A stretch of DNA of 17,955 nucleotides from CAYUNN01 sp964607015 (GCA_964607015.1 CAZSHN010000014.1:1-17955); one strand, 5' to 3'; counted from the first letter of the stretch, positions 5,410 to 13,907 are shown. The notes: generated by a model from the sequence alone, not told the origin. Translations and numbers: made by a program.

Positions 5410-6972
5410 ATGAAATATTTGTTTTTAATTTTTTGGATTATTGTTTTTTGTAAGAAATTATTCTTCTGGGCTTGGCTTTGGCAGTTGAAAGAATATCATC
5501 TTGGAAGATTCAAAGCTCATTTTCATACTTATAAAGGGAGGAAGATAATCATTAATTATTTATTTCTTGCTAAGATTTTTCTAGTCTTCGGGCTTCTTTT
5601 CTTTTTTGATTTTTTTCTTTACCTTTTATTTTTATTGTTTTTTATAGAGACTGTTTCTACTTTGAGGCATGTTTTGAAAAGAAATCTCAGAATTCCTGTT
5701 TTGACTAAAAAAACAATTCTGATCCTTGGTTCTGGTCTATTTTTAGAACTATTTATTATCTTTTTGTTGTTTGATTTCGGAGGACCTTTCTTTTATCTTT
5801 CTTTATTGATTTTAGATATCATAGCTCCAATAATTTTTTCTTTAGTTGTTTTTGTTTTTGAGATAATTGCTATTCTTTGGCGCAAACAGATTATTAGAAG
5901 AGCTACTAAGAAAAGAAGAAAGTTTGATGATTTATTAGTAGTTGGTATTACAGGAAGTTATGGCAAAACCTCAACAAAAGAATTTCTCTTTCAGATTCTT
6001 TCTCGTAAATTCAAAGTTTTAAAAACTAGCGAACATCAGAATTCAGAGGTTGGAGTTTCCCGTTGTGTTTTGAATGAGCTGAATTCAGATTACGAGATAT
6101 TTATTTGTGAAATGGGAGCTTACAATAAAGGAGGGATTAAGCTTTTAGCAGGAATAGCTCAGCCAGAAATAGGAATATTAACAGGGTTAAACGAACAACA
6201 CTTAGCTACTTTTGGTTCTTTTGAGAACATTAAAAAAGCAAAGTATGAATTAATTGAATCTTTACCAGAAGATGGTTTCGCTGTTTTTAACGGGGAAAAT
6301 AAGCATTGCGTAGAGCTTTATAATAAAACTAATATTGAAAAAGCTTTAGCCAAGAAAGAAAATTATATTGAAAATCTTCAGGTTGGTAAAGAATATTTGT
6401 CCTTTTCTGTTAAGGATGGCGAAGAAATTATTCCTTTTAAGATTAATTTATTAGGAGAGTATTGGATTGAAGATGTTTTAATGGCTATTTTGACAGCCAA
6501 AAAGATTGGCATGAATTTAAAAGAAATAGCAGAAGCTTGTAGAGAAATAAAGCCGATACCAGGATCAATGAAACTGGTTAGAAGCAAAGATTTAAACTTG
6601 TTGGACGCTACTTACTCCGCAAACTTTAATGGAGTTATGGCTCACTTAGAATATCTTAAAAGCTGGTCTGGTAGAAAGGTTATTGTTATGCCTTGCTTAA
6701 TTGAGTTAGGAGAAGAAGCAGAAAGGATACATAAAGAAATAGGAAAGAAAATAGGCGAGACTTGCGATCTTGCCATAATTACTACGAAAGAGTATTTTAA
6801 GGACGTTAAAGAAGGAGCTATTAGCGCTAAAATGAAAGAGGATAATATCTTGATGGTCAGTGATCCAGGGATTATTTTAGAAAAGATTGATGGTTTTTCC
6901 GAAGAAGAAGATATAATTCTTTTAGAAAGTAGAGTTCCTAAAAAAATATTAAACTCTTTAGAAGTGAAATAA
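5410..6972 (+). CDS. Membrane-anchored Mur ligase (MurF-like) with N-terminal transmembrane domain
   Basis: 520 residues. The first ~160 residues are strongly hydrophobic with about four to five membrane segments, ending in a basic patch (RRATKKRRKF). A Mur-ligase core follows: P-loop GITGSYGKTSTKEF from residue 179, HQNSEVGVSRCVLN at about 209-222, EMGAYNKGG, then NEQHLATFGSFENIKKAK (His264 and the lysine end) and a C-terminal domain with PGSMKLVRSKDLNLLDATYS and IELGEEAERIHKEIG. These fit the ATP-dependent amide ligases that build the peptidoglycan stem peptide, closest to MurF. The MurF UDP-binding first domain is missing and replaced by membrane helices, so the substrate may be lipid-linked; this is inference. 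Start is the ATG 1 nt after the hydrolase TGA rather than a TTG at 5398. Confidence 0.88.
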   Translation: MKYLFLIFWIIVFCKKLFFWAWLWQLKEYHLGRFKAHFHTYKGRKIIINYLFLAKIFLVFGLLFFFDFFLYLLFLLFFIETVSTLRHVLKRNLRIPVLTKKTILILGSGLFLELFIIFLLFDFGGPFFYLSLLILDIIAPIIFSLVVFVFEIIAILWRKQIIRRATKKRRKFDDLLVVGITGSYGKTSTKEFLFQILSRKFKVLKTSEHQNSEVGVSRCVLNELNSDYEIFICEMGAYNKGGIKLLAGIAQPEIGILTGLNEQHLATFGSFENIKKAKYELIESLPEDGFAVFNGENKHCVELYNKTNIEKALAKKENYIENLQVGKEYLSFSVKDGEEIIPFKINLLGEYWIEDVLMAILTAKKIGMNLKEIAEACREIKPIPGSMKLVRSKDLNLLDATYSANFNGVMAHLEYLKSWSGRKVIVMPCLIELGEEAERIHKEIGKKIGETCDLAIITTKEYFKDVKEGAISAKMKEDNILMVSDPGIILEKIDGFSEEEDIILLESRVPKKILNSLEVK

Positions 6973-7002
6973 AAAAAAGAGGTTGTATTTTTATTCAACC
7001 TC
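6971..7002 (-). terminator. Terminator of small membrane protein B
   Basis: On the minus strand GAGGTTG (7002-6996), 10-nt loop, CAACCTC (6985-6979), then eight T. The gene's TGA stop is inside the hairpin. On the plus strand the T-run is poor, so it mainly serves the minus strand. Confidence 0.8.
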
Positions 7003-7276
7003 CTTGTTCTTCTGTAGGTATTAGGTTTTCTTGGGTAGGCAATGAATTTTCTTCTTTATTCCTTTTTCGGTCAGGTAGATAATACCAGAGAAAGATTAGC
7101 ACTAGGCTTGCTATGCTTCCTAAATAGGCTATCTCGGTAGGAACTTTTGCCTGTAAAAGCGTCAAAAGTGTTATAATGCCGGTAGCAAAGCCACCGATTA
7201 ATCCCTTGATTATCTCTGGTACCAATTCTGGTCTGAACATAGAAAGAAGTAAAAAAGTTGGTATTGCAATAAGCAA
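6995..7276 (-). CDS. Small membrane protein of unknown function (B); start uncertain
   Basis: Not recognised as a known family. From the TTG at 7274-7276 it is 93 residues with about two to three hydrophobic segments (LLIAIPTFLLLSMF, a glycine-rich stretch around IKGLIGGFATGIITLLTLL, and YLGSIASLVLIFLWYYL) and a charged, polar tail (PDRKRNKEENSLPT...). The same frame is open to about 7348 and would add KINKEKVKDLLESIGG, an amphipathic-looking N-terminus like that of protein A, but it has no ATG, GTG or TTG; a perfect GGAGG (7335-7339) lies 7 nt before a TTA codon at 7325-7327. So the start is either the TTG or an unconventional codon. Single-gene unit with near-consensus promoter and own terminator. 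Confidence 0.6.
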   Translation of the reverse strand: MLIAIPTFLLLSMFRPELVPEIIKGLIGGFATGIITLLTLLQAKVPTEIAYLGSIASLVLIFLWYYLPDRKRNKEENSLPTQENLIPTEEQGG

Positions 7277-7347
7277 TCCTCCTATTGACTCAAGAAGATC
7301 CTTTACCTTTTCTTTATTTATTTTTAAAGTACCACCTCCATAACCTA

Positions 7348-7376
7348 ATTATACCATAAATAAGGGAAATAGACAA
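7348..7376 (-). promoter_or_regulatory. Promoter for small membrane protein B
   Basis: Minus strand TTGTCT (7371-7376), 17-nt spacer, perfect TATAAT (7348-7353): the best sigma70-type promoter in the window. The start should fall near 7341, where an ATG begins a five-codon open frame ending TAA that overlaps the GGAGG motif. Confidence 0.8.
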
Positions 7377-7394
7377 CAGTAGTTTTTTAGTCTT

Positions 7395-8660
7395 ATGAAA
7401 TCAGAAAAAAAGATAAAAAAAGTAATTTCAACCTCTTTGTCTCCAAATACAGAAAAGGATGACGCCTTTCTTGCTTTTAAAATGATTTTTAATCCTTTGA
7501 AATGGAAGAAAGGAAAAGCTAATAGTTTATTAGAGAATAAATTTAGAGAATATTTAAACCTCAAACACGCCCTTCTTTTTAACAGTGGTCGTTCTTCTTT
7601 CTTAGCAATACTTTATGCTTTAGAGATTAAAAAAGGAGACGAGGTTTTATTACAAGGGTTCACTTGTAACTCTGCGGTAATTCCTATTTTAGAAAGAGGA
7701 GCTAAACCAATCTTTGTTGACATAGATGATAGCTTAAATATTGATCCAGAAAAATTAAGAAAAAAGATTACTCCGAGATCTAAAGCAGTAATGGTGCAAC
7801 ATACTTTTGGCTGTCCAGCTCAAATGGATAAAATTATGGAGATCGCAGAAGAAGAAAGCTTGTTTGTAATAGAAGACTGCGCTCATTCACTCGGAGCTAG
7901 TTATAAGGGAAAATTATGCGGGACTTTCGGTGACGCAGCTTTCTTTAGTCTTGGAAGAGACAAGGTTATTTCTTCGGTTTTTGGAGGAGCAGCCGTTACG
8001 AATAATGACACCTTGGCTATGAGAATAAATCAATTCAGAAAAGAGCTAAATTATCCTTCAAATTTTTGGATTTTTCAACAATTATTGCATCCAATCTTAA
8101 TAAAATATTTAATTATTCCTTTTTACAGATTTCCTTCCTTTGGCAGGATCTTGTTAGGAGGATTGCAGAAAATTAAAGTTTTATCTAAAGCTGTTCACAA
8201 AAAAGAAAAAAAAGAAGGAAGCTTGCCAAAATATTTTCCTAAAAAGATGCCTAATGTTTTTTCTATTCTGGGATTAAGTCAATTCAATAAGTTGGAAAGA
8301 TTTAATTCTCACAGAAAAGGAATTGCTATTTTTTACAAAAGAGAATTAAAAGATTTTAAATTTTCTTTAACGAAACAGGATGTTAAAGGGTCTATTTTCA
8401 TGAGATTTTCGATTTTAGTAAACAATTCTGATAAAATAATTGAAGAAGCAAGAAAAAGAAGGATATTTTTAAATGATGGATGGAGGAAGAGCCCAATCGT
8501 TCCTCCGGATACAGTTTTAAATAAAATGAAATATTTTAAAGGAACCTGTGAGAAGGCAGAGGAAATATCCGAAAAAATATTGAACTTACCGACACATATC
8601 AATATTTCAAAAAAAGACGCTGATAAAATAATAGATTTTCTTAAAGAAAATGAACATTAA
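7395..8660 (+). CDS. DegT/DnrJ/EryC1-type PLP-dependent aminotransferase
   Basis: 421 residues. Fold-type I PLP enzyme of the sugar-aminotransferase family: LFNSGRSSFLAILYAL (cofactor phosphate region, 61-76), GDEVLLQGFTCNSAV, PIFVDID, EDCAHSLGASYKGK with Asp161 for the pyridine nitrogen, then FGDAAFFSLGRDKVISSVFGG with Lys190 as the likely Schiff-base lysine. Such enzymes usually aminate a keto-sugar nucleotide for envelope glycans; some members are dehydratases, so the exact reaction is open. A hydrophobic/basic stretch at about 221-275 (FWIFQQLLHPILIKYLIIPF...) is longer and greasier than I would expect and may dock it at the membrane. No Shine-Dalgarno and no clear promoter seen upstream. 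Its end overlaps the FemAB gene by 11 nt. Confidence 0.85.
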   Translation: MKSEKKIKKVISTSLSPNTEKDDAFLAFKMIFNPLKWKKGKANSLLENKFREYLNLKHALLFNSGRSSFLAILYALEIKKGDEVLLQGFTCNSAVIPILERGAKPIFVDIDDSLNIDPEKLRKKITPRSKAVMVQHTFGCPAQMDKIMEIAEEESLFVIEDCAHSLGASYKGKLCGTFGDAAFFSLGRDKVISSVFGGAAVTNNDTLAMRINQFRKELNYPSNFWIFQQLLHPILIKYLIIPFYRFPSFGRILLGGLQKIKVLSKAVHKKEKKEGSLPKYFPKKMPNVFSILGLSQFNKLERFNSHRKGIAIFYKRELKDFKFSLTKQDVKGSIFMRFSILVNNSDKIIEEARKRRIFLNDGWRKSPIVPPDTVLNKMKYFKGTCEKAEEISEKILNLPTHINISKKDADKIIDFLKENEH

Positions 8661-9681
8661 AGAAATAGACAATAAGCAAAAATGGGAAGATTTTCTTCTT
8701 GGTGTTAAGGAAAAGACCTTTCTTCAATCTTGGCATTGGGGAGAATTTCAAAAAGAATTAGGTAATAAAATTTGGCGTTTTGGTGTTTACAATAACGATG
8801 AATTGATTGCTGCTTCGTTGGTAGTTAGAATTGGAGCTAAAAGAGGAACTTTTCTTTTCTTACCTCATGGGCCAGTAGTTAAAGAAGGAAAAGAAGAATC
8901 ACGAAAAGAAATAGTTTCTTCTTTCTTGTCTAAGTTAAAAGATATTGCTCAAAAAGAAAAAGCAGTTTTTATTAGAATTTCTCCTGTTTGGGAAAGAAAT
9001 GAAGAAAATAAAAAATGTTTTCAAGAAACAGGATTTAGAAGAGCTCCTATTCACATGCATCCTGAAGAAACATGGGAATTAGATATCTCTTTATCAGAAA
9101 AAGAAATTTTAAGGCAGATGAGAAAAACTACCAGGTATCTTATTAGAAAAGGAGGAAGAAATAAAGAATTAGAAGTTGTTAAAAGTAATAAAAAAGAAGA
9201 TATTGAAATTTTCAATGATTTATATGGAAAAGTAGCAGATCGTCATAATTTTGTTCCTTTTTCTTTGGGTTACCTTAATAAAGAATTTGATGCTTTTAAC
9301 GTTGATGATGACATTTCTATATTTTTAAGTAAGTACAAAGAAAAAGTTTTGGCTTCAGCAATAGTTGTTTATTGGCAAGGGACGGGTTTCTATCATCATG
9401 GAGCATCTTCTTTGAAGCACTCAAAAGTTCCAACTTCTTATTCTCTGCAATGGGAAGCAATACTAGAGGCGAAGAAAAGAGGTTGTAATTCTTATAACTT
9501 CTGGGGGGTAGCACCGGAAGGATCTTCTAAGAAGCATCCTTGGGCTGGATTAACTTTGTTTAAAAAAGGTTTTGGAGGAAAAAGAAAAAAATACGTAGAA
9601 ACTCAAGATTTCGTTCTTTCTTCTAGGTATTGGCTAAACTGGGGGATAGAAAAAATAAGGAAAATGAAAAGAGGACTGTAG
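8650..9681 (+). CDS. FemAB-family peptidoglycan bridge aminoacyltransferase
   Basis: 343 residues. Family members move amino acids from aminoacyl-tRNA onto the stem peptide of lipid II or related acceptors at the inner face of the membrane. Family signs: FLQSWHWGEFQKELG at residues 24-38, MRKTTRYLIRKGG at 157-169 (basic helix typical of FemX/FmhB proteins), FYHHGASS at 247-254, PTSYSLQWEAILEAKKRG and NFWGVAPEG, then HPWAGLTLFKKGFGG. The two tandem GNAT-like folds are therefore complete; I see no long coiled-coil insertion, as in FemX rather than FemA. Starts inside the preceding aminotransferase gene and is followed 6 nt later by ftsQ, arguing for coupled translation. The amino acid transferred cannot be read. 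Confidence 0.9.
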   Translation: MNIKEIDNKQKWEDFLLGVKEKTFLQSWHWGEFQKELGNKIWRFGVYNNDELIAASLVVRIGAKRGTFLFLPHGPVVKEGKEESRKEIVSSFLSKLKDIAQKEKAVFIRISPVWERNEENKKCFQETGFRRAPIHMHPEETWELDISLSEKEILRQMRKTTRYLIRKGGRNKELEVVKSNKKEDIEIFNDLYGKVADRHNFVPFSLGYLNKEFDAFNVDDDISIFLSKYKEKVLASAIVVYWQGTGFYHHGASSLKHSKVPTSYSLQWEAILEAKKRGCNSYNFWGVAPEGSSKKHPWAGLTLFKKGFGGKRKKYVETQDFVLSSRYWLNWGIEKIRKMKRGL

Positions 9682-9687
9682 TGTTTT

Positions 9688-10473
9688 ATGGGAAAGAGGT
9701 TTCGAAAACTCCATAGAGCGAAGAAGAAAAAATCAATTTTTAAAAATTTTTATTTTTGGCTTCTTATTATAGGAATAATTATTTCTATTTTTTTGTTTTA
9801 TTTTTTCTGTTTTCACTCTTTCTTTAAAGTAAAAGAAATTAGAGTAAACGATAATAAAGAAGTTTCTGCACAAGATATTATTTCATTAGTAGAGAAAGAA
9901 ACTGATAAAGATATTTTATTTTTTCAATCGGAAAGTATTTTCTTTGTAAATCTTAGAAAAGCAGAAGAAAAAATATTAGATGAATTTCCTAAAATTGCAG
10001 AAGTTAGTCTTAGTAAAAATTATCCAGACTCTATTGTTATTTTCGTGAAAGAAAGAAAACCAGTAGCTGTTTTTGAGCAAGAGGGTAGTTATTTTTTTCT
10101 AGACGAAAAAGGAATAGTTTTTGAAAAAATTTCTGGAAAAGATAACTGGCTTGTGATCAAAGAAAAAAACCAAAAAAGAGAAATCGATTTTGGTTTCAAC
10201 TTAATAGATGAAGAAAAAATGGGAAAAATCCTTATTGCCAGCGAAGAGCTTAGTAGTTCGAAGATTGGAATTGATTTTATTGATATTGTTAATTATTACA
10301 GGTTTAATGTTAAAACCAATGAAGGGTGGGAAATATATTTTAATTCAGATGGCGACATAGAACAGCAAGCTTTAAATCTTACTTTAGTTCTAGAAAAGGA
10401 AATCTCTCCTGAAAGGAGAGAAAACCTAGAATACGTTGATCTGAGATTTGGTAATCAAGTTTATTACAAATAG
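9688..10473 (+). CDS. ftsQ: Cell-division protein FtsQ/DivIB
   Basis: 261 residues, bitopic divisome protein. A basic cytoplasmic N-terminus (KRFRKLHRAKKKK) leads to one membrane segment at about residues 21-44, then a POTRA domain beginning FKVKEIRVNDNKEVSAQDI and continuing through FPKIAEVSLSKNYPDSIVIFVKERKPVAVF, the hallmark of FtsQ, and a C-terminal beta domain (FLDEKGIVFEKI... LEYVDLRFGNQVYYK, again typical of FtsQ ends). It connects FtsB/L and FtsW/I in the divisome of known bacteria. Last gene of the plus-strand envelope run; it faces the glycosyltransferase gene with a 1-nt gap and no hairpin in between. Confidence 0.92.
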   Translation: MGKRFRKLHRAKKKKSIFKNFYFWLLIIGIIISIFLFYFFCFHSFFKVKEIRVNDNKEVSAQDIISLVEKETDKDILFFQSESIFFVNLRKAEEKILDEFPKIAEVSLSKNYPDSIVIFVKERKPVAVFEQEGSYFFLDEKGIVFEKISGKDNWLVIKEKNQKREIDFGFNLIDEEKMGKILIASEELSSSKIGIDFIDIVNYYRFNVKTNEGWEIYFNSDGDIEQQALNLTLVLEKEISPERRENLEYVDLRFGNQVYYK

Positions 10474-10474
10474 C

Positions 10475-12256
10475 TTATTCTACATAATAAACAAAGATTG
10501 AATTGCCAATTATTTTTACGAGCTTTTCATTATTAAGCCACATATAGAAAGTGGTAGATTGGTCATAGTCAGGAGCAGCAAGTCCTCTTCCTCCTTGAAG
10601 CTGACTTGCGGAGACGGCTAAATAACTTCCTTCGGGAAGTTCTTCTGGGTTATTTCTTCCGTCCCATCTCACATATTTATCTCCCAGGTAATACTCTGGG
10701 TTTGCTCCACCAAAATAATCCAAATATATTTTATCGATGTTTTCTTGTTCGATCCATTTTTCAAGTCTCTTGAAGTCTTGACCCCAGTCAAGATTAGAAT
10801 CAACTACATATTTATATCCATTGTCAGACCCTCCTACAGCTTGATTAAAGAAAGTAAGGTAGTGAGGAAATACCATTAATGAAGAGGAAATATACCAAGC
10901 TAACAATATAACTACAAAAGCAATAACTCCTTTTCTTAAAGAAGGTTTTTCTATTTTATCAATAGAATCTTTTATCTTAATAGAAGATAGAATATAGAGG
11001 AACGGGAAAATTGGTAAGAGATGTCTAACTCCTATATTCAAAGAACCAGTTATTGAGGTTCCAAGATAGATTAAGATAAATATTACCATCGAGAATTCTA
11101 CAAAATTATCCCAAATACATTCTTTGATTCTTTTACAGATTTGTCTTTGAGCAAACAAAGCAGTCATTAAAACAGACAGAAGGAGTAAAATGTGAAATGC
11201 TAAAGGAACCTTAAGGAAATAAACTACTGGGAAATAATACCACCAACCAGCAGCTGAAACTGTTCCAAGGAAATAAGTGGTGTTGCCGGTAGCAGTTCTA
11301 TTTGTCGCCATTAGTAATCCGAGTAAATACTGAGAAACCGGTCTCGTTACAGGATTTTTTGTCATCCATAAATTAAGATTAATTAATGGATCAGGAACAG
11401 TTGTTGTCTCTAGCCAGGCTTTTGCTTCTTGGTGCTGGAATTCAGGAGAATAATCCATCATATTCATTTGATATACTGGCCAAATTACAAAAACCAGGGC
11501 AATAATAGCAACAACTGCTGCCAAGAAAGCATATTTAAAAACACTTTTTACTGGTGATCTCTGTTCTCTTCTTGCTTTAATCCAGGCGAAAACTAAAGTA
11601 ATGATTGCCAAGAATGGAAGTAAAAGAATTAAAGAAAACTTAAATAACATAGAAATTCCAATAGCAATTCCTGCTAGAAGAATATTTTTCTTGCTGGAAT
11701 CTTTAAGGAATTTTAAGTAATAGTAAGTTGAAATTACAATACCTAAAGCTGCCGCGACATCAGTTGTTACCAATCTTCCATGAGCAATAAAAGTGGGCGA
11801 GAAGGAAAAGAGGGCTAAAACTAAAAGAGCTGTTTTGTTTCCTCTCAATTCTCTAGTCCACTTAAAGAGAAACAATCCAAGAGTTATTAAAAGAAGAATC
11901 ATTGGGATTTTTCCCCAAAAGATCATTTGATCAGCGTCGTTTCCCGATTGATATAAAAGTTCGTCTCCAAAATTGAATTGGACCCACCAAATTCCTCGAG
12001 ACCCTTCTTTCCAAGAAGAACTTTCTTCTGGAAAGTTTATATCCTGAAATAAAAGAGGAATAGCAGATAAGTCTTTTGCCAAAGGAGGATGTTCTGGATT
12101 CAGTCTATAATCTTGTTTTACTAAATATGAATAACCTGCGGGAAGATGAGCTTTTTCATCAAAGGTCAAAGCATCATCTTTGATGCTAAGAACACAGGTT
12201 GTAAAAAGAACAACAAGAAGAATCGCTGCAAGAAGATAAGTGATTTTATTAGACAT
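10475..12256 (-). CDS. GT39-like (PMT/ArnT-type) membrane glycosyltransferase 1
   Basis: 593 residues, polytopic GT-C fold enzyme of the dolichyl/undecaprenyl-phosphate-sugar-dependent class. After the first helix the outer loop carries LTFDEKAHLPAGYSYL with the Asp33-Glu34 pair expected of the catalytic loop, then NPEHPPLAKDLSAIPLL. About ten further hydrophobic segments follow (for example around 111-130, 137-158, 190-220, 243-262), GVRHLLPIFPFLY near 410-425, and a soluble C-terminal part with DSNLDWGQDFKRLEKW that often ends this subfamily. Likely transfers a sugar from a lipid carrier to a protein, lipid or glycan on the outer side; acceptor unknown. It starts 3 nt after the stop of the other glycosyltransferase, without Shine-Dalgarno. 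Confidence 0.88.
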   Translation of the reverse strand: MSNKITYLLAAILLVVLFTTCVLSIKDDALTFDEKAHLPAGYSYLVKQDYRLNPEHPPLAKDLSAIPLLFQDINFPEESSSWKEGSRGIWWVQFNFGDELLYQSGNDADQMIFWGKIPMILLLITLGLFLFKWTRELRGNKTALLVLALFSFSPTFIAHGRLVTTDVAAALGIVISTYYYLKFLKDSSKKNILLAGIAIGISMLFKFSLILLLPFLAIITLVFAWIKARREQRSPVKSVFKYAFLAAVVAIIALVFVIWPVYQMNMMDYSPEFQHQEAKAWLETTTVPDPLINLNLWMTKNPVTRPVSQYLLGLLMATNRTATGNTTYFLGTVSAAGWWYYFPVVYFLKVPLAFHILLLLSVLMTALFAQRQICKRIKECIWDNFVEFSMVIFILIYLGTSITGSLNIGVRHLLPIFPFLYILSSIKIKDSIDKIEKPSLRKGVIAFVVILLAWYISSSLMVFPHYLTFFNQAVGGSDNGYKYVVDSNLDWGQDFKRLEKWIEQENIDKIYLDYFGGANPEYYLGDKYVRWDGRNNPEELPEGSYLAVSASQLQGGRGLAAPDYDQSTTFYMWLNNEKLVKIIGNSIFVYYVE

Positions 12257-12259
12257 ACT

Positions 12260-13804
12260 TTAATTTATTATATAAGTATAAATATTATTTTCTTCTTTGA
12301 ATTTTCCCTGAGGGAAAATATTCTTTACTTCATTTAAAAGGTGATCGTCTTTTCTCATAAAGACTATTATTGTCTTTTCTGGTCCAGCCTCTATTTCTTT
12401 TATCCTGTCAGGAGAAATATAAAATGTTTTTTCGTCTTTTTGAGCGCATCTTTGAATAAACGTTACTGTTTCTACTGGTAGCTCTCCTTCGTTTTTTATT
12501 ACATATTTTTTCATTCCTCCTGGAAGGCTATTTAAGAACAATCCAGTTTCCATGAAACTTTGATTGAAAGATGATTTTACTTCATCTCTTTTCCCCCAAT
12601 CAGAGAAATATCTGTTTATTTCAAATGAAGCGCTGGAAAGCACCATAATAACAATCAAGGTAATTGGTATTATTTTATTGAATCTTTCTTTGATTATTCT
12701 ATATATTCTCCAAATACCAATAGATGTAAAAATATAAACTACTGGAATTATCCCAATCACTCTTAAAGCATGAGGTAATCCTTCGTAAGTTAATACTCCA
12801 GGTAATAGTAATGCAAAAAACCAGAAAATCAGTAACAAAAAACTATTAGCCGAAACAAAACTTTTGCTCCTGATAAGAGCAATAGTTTTTTTAACAGAAA
12901 ATCCAATACCTATTAAAAACATTATTCCTAAAGGAATTGGAAGCATTGGATAGGTGGCGAAATTGTGACGCCAGTTTGGATCTCCATAAACATTAAACAT
13001 TCCTAAATGTTTAATTAAGCTTACAAGGAATGCTTTTACTGGACTTTCTTGAGCAAAAACTGATATTGGAGCAGCTCTACTAATGAAGTCCTGAGGATTT
13101 TGGAGGAAATAAATTCCAATAGGAAGAGCAACAATAATAGCAGGAATGATGAAATAAAGGCCAAAGACAAAGAATTGTTTTAACTCTTTTCTTTTAAAGT
13201 ATACGTACATCCAGAAGAGTATTATTGCTGCTAATAATAAGACAGACAATCTGAAAGATATATAGGTATGAAATCCAATACCATATATTATTCCAGCCAA
13301 AATAAAGCTAATTTTATTTTTCTCTCTCAATCCCTTGAATAGAAAATAAAAGGCAAAGGTGAGAACAAAAGGAAGCATAATTGCTCTAAATCCTATCCTG
13401 CTAAAGTTTAGATGCCAAAAGCTGGTTGCTAAAAGAAAAGAAGAAAGAAGGGCAATAAATTTTCTTTCTTTTTCAGGAGCAATAGGGTGAAGTATTTCAT
13501 CTGTTAACAAGAACAGACCTAATATTGTTAATATTCCAAAAAATATTGAAACTGCCTTGAAAGATAAAATACTTGTTCCAAAAATCGAAAAGGACAGTCC
13601 AATTAAATTAATAAAAAGCCCTTCTCTTCCGTGGTTTTCTGGATAGAAGGGTTGATAGTTTCCTGTTTCGGCAGCCTCCCATCCTTGATTAGCATTTATT
13701 GCTTCGTCAGGATAAATACCAGGAGGAATATTATTGATTTGCCATAATCTAAAAATCGACCCTATCGCTATTATTAAAAGTAAGAGAATAATTATCTTTT
13801 TCAT
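12260..13804 (-). CDS. GT39-like membrane glycosyltransferase 2
   Basis: 514 residues from the ATG at 13802-13804. First membrane helix at about 3-20, then the outer loop PPGIYPDEAINANQGWEA with Asp33-Glu34, followed by ENHGREGLFINLIGLSFSIFG, the pattern of the RgtA/ArnT/PMT-like families. Around eight to ten further hydrophobic segments are visible; the C-terminal ~110 residues (from NRYFSDWGKRDEVKSSF) look soluble and extracytoplasmic. A longer open frame reaches 13855, but the extended -10 at 13812-13820 lies inside it and puts the transcript start on the ATG at 13804, so the shorter form is preferred and is leaderless. First gene of a two-gene operon with the other transferase. Confidence 0.87.
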   Translation of the reverse strand: MKKIIILLLLIIAIGSIFRLWQINNIPPGIYPDEAINANQGWEAAETGNYQPFYPENHGREGLFINLIGLSFSIFGTSILSFKAVSIFFGILTILGLFLLTDEILHPIAPEKERKFIALLSSFLLATSFWHLNFSRIGFRAIMLPFVLTFAFYFLFKGLREKNKISFILAGIIYGIGFHTYISFRLSVLLLAAIILFWMYVYFKRKELKQFFVFGLYFIIPAIIVALPIGIYFLQNPQDFISRAAPISVFAQESPVKAFLVSLIKHLGMFNVYGDPNWRHNFATYPMLPIPLGIMFLIGIGFSVKKTIALIRSKSFVSANSFLLLIFWFFALLLPGVLTYEGLPHALRVIGIIPVVYIFTSIGIWRIYRIIKERFNKIIPITLIVIMVLSSASFEINRYFSDWGKRDEVKSSFNQSFMETGLFLNSLPGGMKKYVIKNEGELPVETVTFIQRCAQKDEKTFYISPDRIKEIEAGPEKTIIVFMRKDDHLLNEVKNIFPQGKFKEENNIYTYIIN

Positions 13805-13811
13805 TAGAACT

Positions 13812-13820
13812 ATTTTATCA
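13812..13820 (-). promoter_or_regulatory. Extended -10 promoter, leaderless, for the glycosyltransferase operon
   Basis: Minus strand TGATAAAAT, a TGn extended -10. Seven nt separate it from the ATG, so transcription should start at or next to the initiation codon. -35 is weak. Confidence 0.5.
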
Positions 13821-13907
13821 AAATTATTTTTAAAAAGATAGTGAGTTTTACACATTACTCTAAAAAGCTTAAATTATAGTAAATTAACTTTTCTATTTCA
13901 CTAATTA

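Noticed and set aside
7324..7341. RF2-like programmed +1 frameshift (GGAGG motif before CTT TAA) at the start of gene B
   Set aside because: A +1 shift leads into a stop within a few codons; the B frame would need a -1 shift at a non-slippery site.
13805..13855. N-terminal extension of glycosyltransferase 2 (17 extra codons)
   Set aside because: It would begin upstream of the extended -10 and precedes a normal signal-anchor start MKKIIILLLL.
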